A DNA stretch of 64,000 nt from Pseudomonas sp. MRSN 12121 (GTDB lineage: Bacteria > Pseudomonadota > Gammaproteobacteria > Pseudomonadales > Pseudomonadaceae). The stretch lies in NCBI RefSeq assembly GCF_000931465.1, contig NZ_CP010892.1, positions 4,053,388-4,117,387 on the forward strand, read 5' to 3'. Both the position numbers and the translations under genes were made by a program. This document shows positions 8,944-17,270 of this stretch, piece by piece. The notes beneath the pieces were generated by a model. The model was not told where the DNA came from. It searched no databases and was given only the letters and a program-made list of their open reading frames with translations. How positions within the stretch are numbered: position 1 is the first letter of the stretch; each line of letters begins with the position of its first letter.

Positions 8944-10185
8944 TCAGCCCCGATAGGCCGGATTCTCGATCAGCAGCGCCATGCCCTGCCCGCCGCCGAC
9001 ACAGGCCGAGGCGATGCCGTAGCGCAGGTTGTGCTCGCGCAGTTGCCGGGCCAGGGTCAGCACCAGGCGCAGGCCGCTGGCGGCCAGGGGATGGCCGAGG
9101 GCGATGGAGCCACCGCGGCGGTTGAGGCGCTCGCGGTCCAGTTCCAGCACCTGGGCCACCGCCAGCACCTGGGCTGCCTGCGCCTCGTTGATTTCCAGCA
9201 GGCCGATATCGCCCAGGCTCAGCCCGCTGCGTTGCAACAGCAATTGGATCGCCGGAGCCGGGCCGATGCCCATGAATTCCGGGGCCACCCCCACCACGGC
9301 GCTGGCCAGCAGATGGGCCAGCACCGGCCCACGGGTGCTGGAGGCGCGCGCCACCAGCGCGGCGGCCGCGCCGTCGACCAGGGCGCAGCTATTGCCGGCG
9401 GTCTGCACGCCGTCGGCATGCACCGCGCGCAGGCGCTGCAATGCCGCCAAGTCCGTGGGCCGCGGGTGGCTGTCGTGGGTCACGCGCTCCACGCCCCGTG
9501 GCAAATCCAGCTGGCGTGGCTGGTAGCCGGCCAGCTCGAAGCGCTCATTGCCCAGCGCCACCAGCTCAGGCTCGAACCAGCCCTCGCCCTGGGCCTGCAG
9601 CGCCCGCTGATGGCTGTCGAGGGCGAAGCGGTCCACCGCTTCGCGACTCAGGCCATGGCGGCGAGCGAGGTTGTCGGCGGTGGCGATCATGTCCAGGCCC
9701 GCGGCCGGGTCGTAGAGGGCTTCCCACAGGAAGTCCTTGAACCCCACCTGAGCACCGAGGCGGAAACCGTCGCGGTGGCTGTAGGCGGCGATGGGATTGC
9801 GCGACATGGATTCGCTCGCCACGCACAGGGCCAGTTGCACGCCCTGTTCCAGTTGCCAAGCAGCCTGGTGCAGCAGTTCGAAACCGGTGGCGCAGATGCG
9901 CTGCACCGCCAGCGCCGGCACCGCTTGCGGCACGCCGCTGTAGAGGCCGATGTGCCGCGGCAGCATGTAGGCATCGAAACTGGCCTGGGCCATGGAACCG
10001 GCGAGCACGCTATCCACCGCGGCGGGGTCTAACGCGGCCCGGGCCAGCACCTCGCGCCCGACCTTGATCCCCAGGTCGATCGGCGACACCTGGGCCAGGG
10101 CCCCGCCGAGATCGATCCACGGCGTACGCACGGCCTCGACGATTGCCACATCGGTAAAGCTCGAATACTGCCCGGAATGGCTCAT
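8944..10185 (-). CDS. Thiolase / acetyl-CoA C-acyltransferase of the ferulate operon
   Basis: 413 residues of the thiolase superfamily. The acylated cysteine is C98 (QRICATGFE). The C-terminal active site shows GHPLAASG and SACVGGGQGM. The start ATG at 10185 overlaps the fcs stop as ATGA, with GGAG inside the fcs tail, indicating translational coupling. P. putida carries a beta-ketothiolase (aat) at the same place in its ech-vdh-fcs operon. That gene is linked to the alternative beta-oxidative route for phenylpropenoids, but is dispensable for the CoA-dependent non-beta-oxidative route. No acyl-CoA dehydrogenase follows here. Confidence 0.88.
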   Translation of the reverse strand: MSHSGQYSSFTDVAIVEAVRTPWIDLGGALAQVSPIDLGIKVGREVLARAALDPAAVDSVLAGSMAQASFDAYMLPRHIGLYSGVPQAVPALAVQRICATGFELLHQAAWQLEQGVQLALCVASESMSRNPIAAYSHRDGFRLGAQVGFKDFLWEALYDPAAGLDMIATADNLARRHGLSREAVDRFALDSHQRALQAQGEGWFEPELVALGNERFELAGYQPRQLDLPRGVERVTHDSHPRPTDLAALQRLRAVHADGVQTAGNSCALVDGAAAALVARASSTRGPVLAHLLASAVVGVAPEFMGIGPAPAIQLLLQRSGLSLGDIGLLEINEAQAAQVLAVAQVLELDRERLNRRGGSIALGHPLAASGLRLVLTLARQLREHNLRYGIASACVGGGQGMALLIENPAYRG

Positions 10186-12080
10186 CGGCAAGGCTCCGCC
10201 CGCAGCATCGACGGGTCTTCACCGCGGTACAGCGCCTCGACTTTGGCCGCGCGCCATTGCAGCACCGCGCGCTGGTTGATCGAACCCTTGTCGGTGATTT
10301 CACCGCGATCGATGGACGCCGGCTCGTCGAGCAGCGCGATCCATTCCAGGCGGCTGGCATTGCCACTGGCGCCGCGGTTGAGGCGTTGCAGCCAGGCGCC
10401 GAACCACTGGCGCACCGGCGCACTGGCCAGCACCTGGGCATCGCTGGCCGTCGCCGGCAGGCCGGACAGCCGCCGGCACTCGTACAGCCGGGGGAATACC
10501 AGGGCCCCCAGGCATTCGCGGTCCGGCGCAGTCACCACCAGGTCCTGGACATAGGGCGAACCTTCGAGCACCGCCCGGTTGCGCAACGGGCCGACGCTGA
10601 CGAAGACCCCGGAGCCAAGCTTGAAGTCCTCGGCGATGCGCCCGTCGAACATCAGCCCCAGTTGCGGGTCGGCGGGGTCCACCAGCTTCAGCGCATCGCC
10701 GGAGCAGTAGAAGCCCTGCGCGTCGAACGCCGCGGCGGTCTGCTGCGGCGCGCGCCAGTAGCCCGGCATGATGTGCGGCCCGCGAAAGCGCCCCTCGAGC
10801 TTGCCGTCCACCGGCACCAGGCGCACTTCGCAGCCCGGCGCCGGCAGGCCGATGTAACCGGCCATGGACAGCGGCCCAGTGGTGAAGGTGCAGGACGGCG
10901 CCGCCTCGGTCATGCCGAGCCCGGCCATCATGCGGATGCGTTCGCCGCAATGGGCTTCGGCCACCCGGTCGAGGCGATCCCAGGTGCGCTGGGACAGCCC
11001 CGCCGCGGCGAAGAAGAACAGCTTGACCCGCGAGAAGAAACGCTCGCGCAACTCGGCGTCCTGCTCCAGGGCGCCGACCAGTTCTTCCCAGCCCTTGGGC
11101 ACGGTCAGGTAGGCGGTGGGCGCGATCTCCCTGAGGTTGCGCAGGGTCTCGACAAACCCCTGGGCCGTGGGCTTGCCGTCGTCCAGGTAAAAGGTGCCGC
11201 CGTTGTAGAGCACGATGCCCAGGTTGTGGCTGCCGCCGAAGGTGTGGTTCCACGGCAGCCAGTCCACCAGCACCGGCGGCTCTTCGCCGAACACCGGGAA
11301 GGTCTGCAATAGCATCTGCTGGTTGGCGCAGAGCATGCGCTGGGTGGTGATCACCGCCTTGGGCAGCTTGGTCGAGCCCGAGGTGAACAGGAACTTGGCG
11401 ATGCTGTCCGGGCCGGTGGCGGCGAACGCCGCTTCGGCCTCGGCGCCGCCGGGTTCCTGCAACAGGCTGGCGAAGCGGATCTGCGCCCGCCCCGCCACCC
11501 TGCCCCGGGCCACCACCAGCGGCGTGTCGGCGGGCAGCACGGCCTCGATCGCCCGCTCGAAGGCCGCGCCGTCGCTGACGAACACCAGCCCGGGCTGCAA
11601 CAGGTCGCAGACATGCCGCAGCTTGGCAAAATCCTCGGACAGCAACGAATAGGCCGGCGACACCGGGCAATAGGGAATGCCCGCGTACAGGGCGCCCAGC
11701 GCCAGTTGCAGGTGCTCGATATCGTTGCCGGACAGCAGCACCAGCGGGCGCTCCGCCGACAGCCCGCGTCCCAGCAGGCCCTGGGCGATGGCGCGAACGC
11801 TCACGAGCATCTCGGCGTAGCTCACCCGGCGCCAGTCGCCTCCGTCCTGGCGGGCGGCGATAAAGGTCTGCTGCGGCCGCACCTGGGCCCAATGCAGCAG
11901 GCGATCCAGCAGGCGTCGGGGCAGCTCGCCCAGGGGTTCGCGGGAGCGCATCTGCAGGATGCCCTGCTCCTGGCTGACCTCGACCGCGGGACGGGCGATG
12001 GACACCGGGCGATAACGGGGCGCCTCGGCCTCGGCCTGGTCCTGGTCCTGGCGAGGCGGCGATCTGAATTCGGAATTCAC
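10182..12080 (-). CDS. fcs: Feruloyl-CoA synthase
   Basis: 632 residues; an AMP-forming acyl-CoA ligase that activates ferulate (and p-coumarate or caffeate) to the CoA thioester. The AMP-binding P-loop-like motif is FTSGSTKLPKAVITT, with the adenine/acid motifs GLGMTEAAP and FCSGDALKL/MFDGRIAEDFKL further on. The GTG at 12080 is preferred because ATGGAGGA lies just before it. The in-frame ATG at 12095 is itself part of that Shine-Dalgarno sequence and would add 5 residues. It sits between vdh and the thiolase in a four-gene operon. Confidence 0.93.
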   Translation of the reverse strand: MNSEFRSPPRQDQDQAEAEAPRYRPVSIARPAVEVSQEQGILQMRSREPLGELPRRLLDRLLHWAQVRPQQTFIAARQDGGDWRRVSYAEMLVSVRAIAQGLLGRGLSAERPLVLLSGNDIEHLQLALGALYAGIPYCPVSPAYSLLSEDFAKLRHVCDLLQPGLVFVSDGAAFERAIEAVLPADTPLVVARGRVAGRAQIRFASLLQEPGGAEAEAAFAATGPDSIAKFLFTSGSTKLPKAVITTQRMLCANQQMLLQTFPVFGEEPPVLVDWLPWNHTFGGSHNLGIVLYNGGTFYLDDGKPTAQGFVETLRNLREIAPTAYLTVPKGWEELVGALEQDAELRERFFSRVKLFFFAAAGLSQRTWDRLDRVAEAHCGERIRMMAGLGMTEAAPSCTFTTGPLSMAGYIGLPAPGCEVRLVPVDGKLEGRFRGPHIMPGYWRAPQQTAAAFDAQGFYCSGDALKLVDPADPQLGLMFDGRIAEDFKLGSGVFVSVGPLRNRAVLEGSPYVQDLVVTAPDRECLGALVFPRLYECRRLSGLPATASDAQVLASAPVRQWFGAWLQRLNRGASGNASRLEWIALLDEPASIDRGEITDKGSINQRAVLQWRAAKVEALYRGEDPSMLRAEPCR

Positions 12081-12162
12081 GTGTTTGTCCTCCATCGAGG
12101 CCGCTACCGGGTTCTGCCGGAAACAAGCGGCCTGGTCATTGTCGGGCCCGCAAGCCGGCTCT

Positions 12163-13611
12163 TCAGATCGGGTAGTGCCGCGGCCCGTGCTGCAGGGTCA
12201 CCCAGCGCAACTGGGTGAACTGCTCGATGGCCGCCTGGCCGCCGAAACTGCCGTAGCCGCTGGCCTTGACCCCGCCGAACGGCATCTGCGCCTCATCGTG
12301 CACGGTCGGGCCGTTGATATGGCAGATGCCCGACTCGAGCCGCTGGGCCAGGGCCAGGGCGCGGCTGGTATCGCGGCTGAAGATCGCTGCCGACAGGCCG
12401 AACTCGGAGTCGTTGGCCAGGCGCAGCAAGTCTTCGTCGCCCTCGCCGCGCAGCACCACCGCCACCGGCCCGAAGGACTCTTCGCGGTACAGGCGCATGG
12501 CGGCGGTGACGCCGTCGAGCAAGGTCGGCTGCAGGATGCTGCCGTGCAACTGCCCGCCCGCGACCAGCGTCGCGCCCTTGGCCAGGGCATCGTCGATCAG
12601 GCCCTTGATCCGCTCGCCGGCGCTGGCGTCCACCAGCGATCCCAGCACCGAGCCGGCAGCCTCGGGGTCACCCGCCGGCAAGCGGGCGATCTTCGCCGCC
12701 AGCTGGTCGACGAAGGCATCGGCCACCCGCGCATCGACCACCAGGCGCTCGGTGGACATGCAGATCTGCCCCTGGTTGAAGAAGGCGCCAAAGGCCGCGG
12801 CCTGCACCGCCGCCTCCAGGTCGGCGTCGTCCAGCACCAGCAGCGGCGCCTTGCCGCCCAGTTCCAGCAGGGCCGGCTTGAGATGGCGCGCCGCCAGTTC
12901 GCCGACGATGCGCCCGACCCGGGTCGAGCCGGTGAAGTTGACCCGGCGCACCGCCGGGTGGGCGATCAGCCGCTCGACAATCGCCGGGGCATCCTCGGGC
13001 GCGTTGCTGATGACATTGACCACGCCGTCGCCCAGGCCGGCGTCCTGCAGCACCTGGCCGATCAGCCGGTGCACCGCCGGGCTCAGCTCGGAGGCCTTGA
13101 GCACCACGGTATTGCCGCAGGCCAGCGGCATGGCGATGGCCCGGGTGGCGAGGATCACCGGGGCGTTCCACGGCGCGATCCCCAGCACCACGCCGCAGGG
13201 CTGACGCAGGGCCATGGCGAAACTGCCGGGCACATCGGAGGGGATGACCTCGCCCTTGACCTGGGTGGTCATCGCCGCGGCTTCGCGCAACAGGTTGGCC
13301 GCCAGTTGCACGTTGAAGCCGTACCAGTTGGCCATGGCCCCGGTCTCGCCGGCCGCGGCGATGAACTGCGCGCTGTGCGCCTGCAACTGCTCGGCGGCAC
13401 GCAACAGGCGGCTGCGGCGTTCGTTGGGGGCCAGGGCGGCCCAGGTCGGGAACGCCGCCTGGGCCGCGGCCACGGCGGCATCGGCGTCTTCCAGGGTGGC
13501 GGCGGCGACGCGCGAGACCAGCGCGCCGGTCACCGGATTGCGTCGTTCGAAGGTGCGGCCGTCACGGGCGGGGCACGACCGGCCGCCGATCAGCAGGGGC
13601 ACGTCCAGCAT
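12163..13611 (-). CDS. vdh: Vanillin (aromatic aldehyde) dehydrogenase
   Basis: 482 residues of the NAD(P)-dependent aldehyde dehydrogenase superfamily. N149 (PWNAP), the general base E250 (LELGGKAPL) and the nucleophile C284 (GQICMSTERL) are all present. The sequence and operon position match vanillin dehydrogenase, which oxidises vanillin or 4-hydroxybenzaldehyde released by Ech to vanillate or 4-hydroxybenzoate. It lies 69 bases after ech and 82 bases before fcs. Vanillate O-demethylase genes are not in this window. Confidence 0.93.
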   Translation of the reverse strand: MLDVPLLIGGRSCPARDGRTFERRNPVTGALVSRVAAATLEDADAAVAAAQAAFPTWAALAPNERRSRLLRAAEQLQAHSAQFIAAAGETGAMANWYGFNVQLAANLLREAAAMTTQVKGEVIPSDVPGSFAMALRQPCGVVLGIAPWNAPVILATRAIAMPLACGNTVVLKASELSPAVHRLIGQVLQDAGLGDGVVNVISNAPEDAPAIVERLIAHPAVRRVNFTGSTRVGRIVGELAARHLKPALLELGGKAPLLVLDDADLEAAVQAAAFGAFFNQGQICMSTERLVVDARVADAFVDQLAAKIARLPAGDPEAAGSVLGSLVDASAGERIKGLIDDALAKGATLVAGGQLHGSILQPTLLDGVTAAMRLYREESFGPVAVVLRGEGDEDLLRLANDSEFGLSAAIFSRDTSRALALAQRLESGICHINGPTVHDEAQMPFGGVKASGYGSFGGQAAIEQFTQLRWVTLQHGPRHYPI

Positions 13612-13680
13612 GGTGATTCCTCTTTATTGTCGTTATCGGGAATACAGGGTGGACGGGCCACCGGGCCCGCCCTGGGTCGC

Positions 13681-14511
13681 TCAGCGCTTGTACGCCTGCA
13701 GGCCGGGCTTGATGCTCTTGTCGTCGAGGAACTGCTTCATGCCCTGCTCGCGGCCGCCTTCGGTGTCCAGCAGGCGCGACTGGTCGAGCTTGGCGTACAG
13801 GTAATCCTCGTTCTGCTCCCAGGTCAGCTCGCGGCAGCGCTTGAAGCCATGCTTGGCCGCCCGCAGCACCACCGGGTTCTTCTCCAGCAGGTTGCGCGCC
13901 AGTTCCAGGGTAGTCTCGCGCAGTTGCGCCAGGGGCACGCTCTGGTTGACCAGGCCCATCTCGGCGGCTTTCTGCCCGCCGAAGGTCTTGCCGGTCATGA
14001 TGTAGTACAGCGACTGGCGGTGGCCCACGGTGTCGGCCATGGCCTTGCTCACCAGGTTGCCCGGCGGGATGCCCCAGTTGATTTCCGACAGGCCGAACGT
14101 CGCCTCGTCGGCGCAGATCGCCAGGTCGCAGGCCACCAGCGGGCTGAAGCCGCCGCCGAAGCACCAGCCGTTGACCATGGCGATGGTCGGCTTGGCGCAC
14201 ATGCGCAGCAGCTTCCATTGCCATTGCGAGGCTTCGCGGCGGATTTTCTCCTGGAGGATTTCCGGCCCCGCGTCCACTTCGCGAAAGTATTCCTTGAGGT
14301 CCATGCCCGCGGTCCAGGCTTCGCCGGCGCCGGTGAGCACCAGCACGCCGGCGGCCGGGTCCTGCTCCAGGGTCTCCAGCACGTCGACCATTTCGCGGTT
14401 CAGGGTCGGGCTCATGGCGTTGCGTTTTTCCGGGCGGTTGAGAATGACCCAGGCGACGCCCTCTTCGATCTCGACCTTGACGGTTGTCCAGCGACCTTCG
14501 TAGTTGCTCAT
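13681..14511 (-). CDS. ech: p-Hydroxycinnamoyl-CoA hydratase/lyase
   Basis: 276 residues, the usual length of the enzyme also called HCHL. It hydrates feruloyl-CoA and then splits it to vanillin and acetyl-CoA. The catalytic residues established for the Pseudomonas enzyme are present at the same numbers: S123 (GGGFSPL), E143 (LSEINWG) and Y239 (EDYLYAK). The start at 14511 (MSNYEGRW) gives the family length and has AAAGAGAG upstream; an ATG 13 codons earlier is less likely. First gene of the ech-vdh-fcs-thiolase operon, divergent from the MarR regulator. Confidence 0.95.
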   Translation of the reverse strand: MSNYEGRWTTVKVEIEEGVAWVILNRPEKRNAMSPTLNREMVDVLETLEQDPAAGVLVLTGAGEAWTAGMDLKEYFREVDAGPEILQEKIRREASQWQWKLLRMCAKPTIAMVNGWCFGGGFSPLVACDLAICADEATFGLSEINWGIPPGNLVSKAMADTVGHRQSLYYIMTGKTFGGQKAAEMGLVNQSVPLAQLRETTLELARNLLEKNPVVLRAAKHGFKRCRELTWEQNEDYLYAKLDQSRLLDTEGGREQGMKQFLDDKSIKPGLQAYKR

Positions 14512-14567
14512 GGCGATTGCTCTCTTTGTTCTTGGCTTGAGGATGGGCAAAAACTAAACCGGCAAAT

Positions 14568-14586
14568 TAGTTATGTCAATTAACTA
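14568..14586. promoter_or_regulatory. Candidate MarR (FerR-type) operator in front of ech
   Basis: Perfect inverted repeat TAGTTA-N7-TAACTA, 57 bases upstream of the ech start and between the divergent ech and MarR genes. The flanking sequence is strongly AT-rich (TTAACAAAATTAACC). The same architecture recurs twice in front of the porin and carrier. Confidence 0.6.
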
Positions 14587-14724
14587 TTAACAAAATTAAC
14601 CAAGCGATTTTCAACCCACGGAGCGCTCCCATGCAGAGGAATCTGCCGGCAGCCATAGATATCCCCGGCCAACCCCGGCAAACTGGATAGCCTTCTTAAC
14701 CACTCGCCAAGGATCGACCCTGCA

Positions 14725-15210
14725 ATGGCCACGTCTTCCAAGAATGCCGCCCCCGAGGCCCCTGCCGCCGACAGCGACGTCCAGGCGCCCCTGGACTCCG
14801 CCCTGGACGACCTGATCGGCTACGCCCTGCGCCGGGCGCAACTGAAGCTGTTCCAGAACCTGATCGGCCGGCTCTCGGCCCACGACTTGCGGCCGGCGCA
14901 GTTCTCGGCCCTGGCGATCATCGAGCAGAACCCCGGGCTGATGCAGGCCGACCTGGCCCGCGCCCTGGCGATCGAGCCGCCGCAAGTGGTGCCGCTGCTC
15001 AACAAGCTGGAAGAACGGGCGCTGGCGGTGCGGGTGCGCTGCAAGCCGGACAAGCGCTCCTATGGGATCTTCCTCAGCAAGAGCGGCGAGACCCTGCTCA
15101 AGGAACTGAAACGGATCGCCGCCGAAAGCGACCAGGACGCCACCGCCGCCCTCGACAGCCAGGAACGCGAAGAACTGCTGCGCCTGCTGAAAAAGGTCTA
15201 CCAGCCGTAA
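14725..15210 (+). CDS. MarR-family regulator of the ferulate operon
   Basis: 161 residues. After a polar N-terminus of about 25 residues comes the MarR winged helix: ARPAQ-like entry LRPAQFSALAIIEQNPGLMQ, recognition region LARALAIEPPQVVPLLNKLE, and wing RCKPDKRSYGIFLSKSGE. MarR proteins at this position in other pseudomonads (FerR-like) repress the ferulate genes until hydroxycinnamoyl-CoA appears; that ligand is inferred, not seen. The gene is divergent from ech with the candidate operator between them. Confidence 0.88.
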   Translation: MATSSKNAAPEAPAADSDVQAPLDSALDDLIGYALRRAQLKLFQNLIGRLSAHDLRPAQFSALAIIEQNPGLMQADLARALAIEPPQVVPLLNKLEERALAVRVRCKPDKRSYGIFLSKSGETLLKELKRIAAESDQDATAALDSQEREELLRLLKKVYQP

Positions 15211-15225
15211 CCCCCCCCCACGATC

Positions 15226-15620
15226 CCCGTAGCCGCTGCCGAGCCCTGGCGAGGCTGCGATCGGCGGCGCAGCCGTCGCAAGCCGACCGACGCATTTTTC
15301 CAGGCAGATCGCAGATGCAGGTTTTGCGGCAACTGCGTTGCCGATCGCAGCCTCGCTGGCGCTTGGCAGCGGCTACACAGACACCACAATCCCGTAGCCG
15401 CTGCCGAGCCCTGGCGAGGCTGCGAACGGCGGCGCAGCCGTCGCAAATCGGCCGACGCGGTTTTCCTGGCGGATCGCGGACTCAGGTTTTGCGGCAACTG
15501 CGTTGCCGATCGCAGCCTCGCTGGCGCTTGGCAGCGGCTACACAGACACCACAATCCCGTAGCCGCTGCCGAGCCTCGGCGAGGCTGCGATCGGCGGCGC
15601 AGCCGTCGCAAGCCGGGGCC
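15226..15620. repeat. Tandem array of 165-bp units carrying REP pairs
   Basis: CCCGTAGCCGCTGCCGAGCC recurs at 15226, 15391 and 15556, an exact 165-base period. Two full units and a third of about 65 bases are present. Each unit contains a REP and its inverted mate GCCTCGCTGGCGCTTGGCAG. The array fills the space between the convergent MarR and porin genes; no gene is seen. Confidence 0.9.
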
Positions 15621-15630
15621 GGCCGGTGTG

Positions 15631-16938
15631 TCACCAGAGCGGCAAGCTGTAGATCACCAGGAAACGCGTCTGGTTTTCGTCGCGGAAGGCGGCGCCGGTG
15701 GGGAAGTCGTTGCGGTAGATCGACTTGCGCGCCAGCAGCCCGAGGTTCTTCAGCGGGCCGCTCTGGATCACGTAGCCCAGCTCCATCTGGAACTCACGCT
15801 CCTGGCGATCCCCGGCCTGCAGCGCCGCCAGCTCGATATGCTCGCCGCGCACATAACGCAGGCGGCTGCGCAGCCCGGGCAGCCCCAGCGCGGCGAAGTC
15901 ATAGTCATGGATCGCCTGCCAGGTGCGCTCCTTGGCGTTGAGGAAGTCCGAACTCATGGTCAGCTCGCTCATGCCCATCAACTCGGTGCCGGAAAGGTAA
16001 GGCGTCGCCGTGTCGCCACTGGCATGCATGTAGCCGAGGCTGACCCGATGCCCGCCCAGGCGGTAGGCGAACAGCGCCGAGAGGTTGCGGTTGTCCACCG
16101 GCCCGGCCTTGGCGCTGCCGTCCTCGCGGCTGAAAAAACTGCGCAGGTCGCTGCTCAGCACCCCGTCCCCCAGCTTGAGGTTGTGCAGCAGGGCCAGGGT
16201 GTCCTGCTGGTAGAGGTCCGCCACTTCGGCGTGATAGGCGCGCAGGCTCAGGTCCGGATTGACCTGGTAGTCGCCCCCCAGGTACGCCAGGTGCGAGGAC
16301 GTGGCCGCACCGTTGAAACGCCGGTTGGGCGAGGCGATGGCCAGCGCCTGGTAGTCGCTGGAATCACGCTTGTTGATGCGGTCGATATAGCCGGTGTTGA
16401 GCGTCAGCCCGTCGATGTCCTGCGAGCTGAGGGTGGTCCCGCGAAACGTCTGCGGCAGCAGCCGCGAGGGGCTGGCGAAGGCGAACGGCAGGAAGATCGA
16501 CACATCCCCGCTCTTCACCGTGGTCCGGGCCAGGCGTAGCTTGGCGGTCGGCGCCAGCCGCGAGTAGTCGTCCGCGGCGCGCTTGTCGCTGGCCGACACC
16601 GGCAGCAGCTCGGTGCCGCTGCGGTCCGGCGACGAGTCCAGCTTGAGCCCCAGCAGCCCGCGCAGATCCAGGCCGAAGCCAACGGGGCCCGGGGTGAACC
16701 CCGACTCCAGGTTCAGGATGAACCCCTGGGCCCATTCCCGGGCCGCGCTCTTCGCGCCGTCGTCCTGGTACTCCCGGTCCAGGTAGTAATTGCGCAAGGT
16801 CAGGGTCCCGTGGCTGTCATCGATAAAGCCCGCGGCCAGCGCCTGGGCGTTCAACGCGCAAACACCCGCCAGGACGACGCACAGGCGTGCAGGCAGGGCC
16901 AGGGTCGCCGCGGGGGCGTTCCATGAGAGGTTGGGCAT
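15631..16938 (-). CDS. OprD-family outer-membrane porin
   Basis: 435 residues. A signal peptide is cleaved near ALNAQALAAGF (about residue 36). The mature N-terminus GFIDDSHGTLTLRNYYLDRE is the OprD signature, as are the alternating amphipathic strands and internal NRRFNGAATSSHLAYLGGDY. The last residue is W, the terminal aromatic needed for outer-membrane assembly. OprD porins of this branch admit aromatic acids such as vanillate or ferulate. Divergence from the MFS carrier across 332 bases with two operator-like sites supports a role in ferulate uptake. Confidence 0.92.
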   Translation of the reverse strand: MPNLSWNAPAATLALPARLCVVLAGVCALNAQALAAGFIDDSHGTLTLRNYYLDREYQDDGAKSAAREWAQGFILNLESGFTPGPVGFGLDLRGLLGLKLDSSPDRSGTELLPVSASDKRAADDYSRLAPTAKLRLARTTVKSGDVSIFLPFAFASPSRLLPQTFRGTTLSSQDIDGLTLNTGYIDRINKRDSSDYQALAIASPNRRFNGAATSSHLAYLGGDYQVNPDLSLRAYHAEVADLYQQDTLALLHNLKLGDGVLSSDLRSFFSREDGSAKAGPVDNRNLSALFAYRLGGHRVSLGYMHASGDTATPYLSGTELMGMSELTMSSDFLNAKERTWQAIHDYDFAALGLPGLRSRLRYVRGEHIELAALQAGDRQEREFQMELGYVIQSGPLKNLGLLARKSIYRNDFPTGAAFRDENQTRFLVIYSLPLW

Positions 16939-17059
16939 GGTCGAAATCCACTTATTGTTGTTGTTTTGGGAAATGGCATTCCCTGGGTCATCCAGGGGCC
17001 GCGGGCAGAGAATGGGAACAGTCGAGAACGGGCGTCAATCCACAATGACCGATAATCGA

Positions 17060-17078
17060 ACATTAATATTGTTAACTA
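17060..17078. promoter_or_regulatory. Second MarR-operator-like site, porin side
   Basis: ACATTA-N7-TAACTA; its right arm is identical to the ech operator and the left arm is degenerate. It lies about 120 bases upstream of the porin start in the 332-base divergent region 16939-17270, which otherwise holds no gene. Confidence 0.4.
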
Positions 17079-17170
17079 TTTGACCTGGAATCAGCGATAT
17101 CCAAACCAAGCCATTGATTCACATAAGGTTAATAGCCAGGAAAGCCAACCGGACGTCACCCTTCAATTTT

Positions 17171-17189
17171 TAGTTTATTTTGTTAACCT
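17171..17189. promoter_or_regulatory. Third MarR-operator-like site, carrier side
   Basis: TAGTTT-N7-TAACCT, the same spacing as the ech site with two arm mismatches, about 82 bases upstream of the MFS start in an AT-rich promoter stretch. Confidence 0.45.
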
Positions 17190-17270
17190 TATTTTCAGCC
17201 CACTCCTCACCCGATGAGGACGGCCCGCTGCACGCCATCAACCCCAACAAAAACAACAATGAGGTTTGCC

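Noticed and set aside
12085..14583. Long plus-strand open frame across vdh and ech
   Set aside because: Antisense to two well-recognised enzymes with all catalytic residues; its translation is Gly/Ala/Arg/Gln-rich with no domain.
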